Source of the DNA: an uncultured Clostridia bacterium
GTDB taxonomy: Bacteria; Bacillota; Clostridia; Christensenellales; UBA1242
Direction: 5' to 3'
NCBI GenBank assembly: GCA_947630075.1
Contig: CANRGF010000020.1
Span: 1-11,213, forward strand
Length of the DNA stretch: 11,213 nucleotides
The position numbers and the translations under genes are program-made. Of this stretch, positions 10,868 to 11,213 are shown piece by piece. The notes beneath the pieces are model-generated. The model saw only the letters and a program-made list of their open reading frames with translations, was not told the origin of the DNA and made no database searches. Positions within the stretch are counted from its first letter, which is position 1, and the number at the start of each line of letters is the position of its first letter.

Positions 10868-11213
10868 ATGGCATATTCTTATAAAGGAGCAATTGAGTTT
10901 GGCTTGGTGTATATCCCAATCACACTATCAAGTTGCGTTAAAAATAATGATATAGGTTTTAATATGATAGACAAAAACACTATGTCCCGCATTAAATACA
11001 AAAAAACGTGTGTGGATTGCAACGAAAAAGAAGTGAAAAATGAGGACATTGTGAAAGGCTATCAATATGAAAAAGGCAAATATGTGATTTTCACAGATAA
11101 AGACTTTGAAAAAATAAAAACAGAAAAGGATAAGTCCATAACCATTGAACAGTTTGTTGATTTAAATGAAGTGGACCCTATTTATTTTGACAAATCTTAT
11201 TATGTGCAGCCTG
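10868..11213 (+). CDS. ku: Ku protein, non-homologous end joining, N-terminal part (runs off the right edge)
   Basis: Bacterial Ku is a homodimeric ring that binds double-strand ends and recruits LigD. I translated 115 residues from the ATG at 10868. They begin MAYSYKGAIEFGLVYIPITL, the family's usual opening (a short strand, then G-x-I-x-F-G-L-V-x-I-P). After RIKYKKTCVDC with its CxxC pair comes IVKGYQYEKGKYVIFTDKDFEKI, the highly typical Ku segment, and then FVDLNEVDPIYFDKSYYVQP. AAAGGAG at 10856-10862 fixes the start. It lies divergent to the DUF4932 operon across an AT-rich, probably curved region. A ligD gene would be expected nearby, beyond this window. Confidence 0.95.
   Translation, partial: MAYSYKGAIEFGLVYIPITLSSCVKNNDIGFNMIDKNTMSRIKYKKTCVDCNEKEVKNEDIVKGYQYEKGKYVIFTDKDFEKIKTEKDKSITIEQFVDLNEVDPIYFDKSYYVQP

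Overview
The window is AT-rich, densely coded bacterial chromosome. The gene content (RecA with a Gram-positive-type SOS box, RecN, PgsA next to RecA, an NfeD/SPFH pair, a DUF4932-like metalloprotein, a Ku homologue), AAGGAG-type ribosome binding sites and standard stop codons suggest a low-GC Gram-positive (Bacillota, clostridial-like, possibly an uncultured gut lineage). This placement is an inference from gene content, not from a marker comparison.

Layout. 1-392: the N-terminal 130 residues of thioredoxin reductase on the minus strand, with a promoter that starts transcription almost on its ATG. 452-473: a perfect 22-bp AT palindrome between divergent promoters. 532-1337: an unrecognised 181-residue protein and a 2[4Fe-4S] ferredoxin, each with its own strong extended -10 promoter. 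1331-1354: a bidirectional terminator. 1355-2530: five small XRE-type helix-turn-helix regulators, one leftward and four in a tight rightward row. Three copies of an 18-bp operator lie in the divergent intergenic region. 2534-5699: a leftward repair operon recA - unknown 129-residue gene - recN, driven by a promoter whose -35 overlaps an SOS box. 5717-6307: pgsA. 6400-7803: a leftward nfeD-SPFH operon. 7874-7945: a GC-rich 72-nt element that folds on paper as a four-way junction. 7949-8899: a nucleoside hydrolase. 8961-10489: a two-gene leftward operon of a DUF4932-like HExxH protein and a GNAT acetyltransferase. 10552-10833: a non-coding, extremely AT-rich stretch with A-tracts, then T-tracts, spaced at about the DNA helical repeat. 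10868 to the end: the start of a Ku gene.

How the genes relate. DNA break repair is the main theme: recA and recN share an SOS-controlled transcript that also carries an unknown small gene, and Ku (end joining) lies 5 kb away on the other strand. Redox genes (trxB, ferredoxin) sit at the left edge. The membrane genes (pgsA, nfeD, SPFH) form the middle. The most unusual parts are the XRE array with its three operators, the four-way-junction repeat, the unknown gene inside the SOS operon, and the phased A-tract region before Ku.
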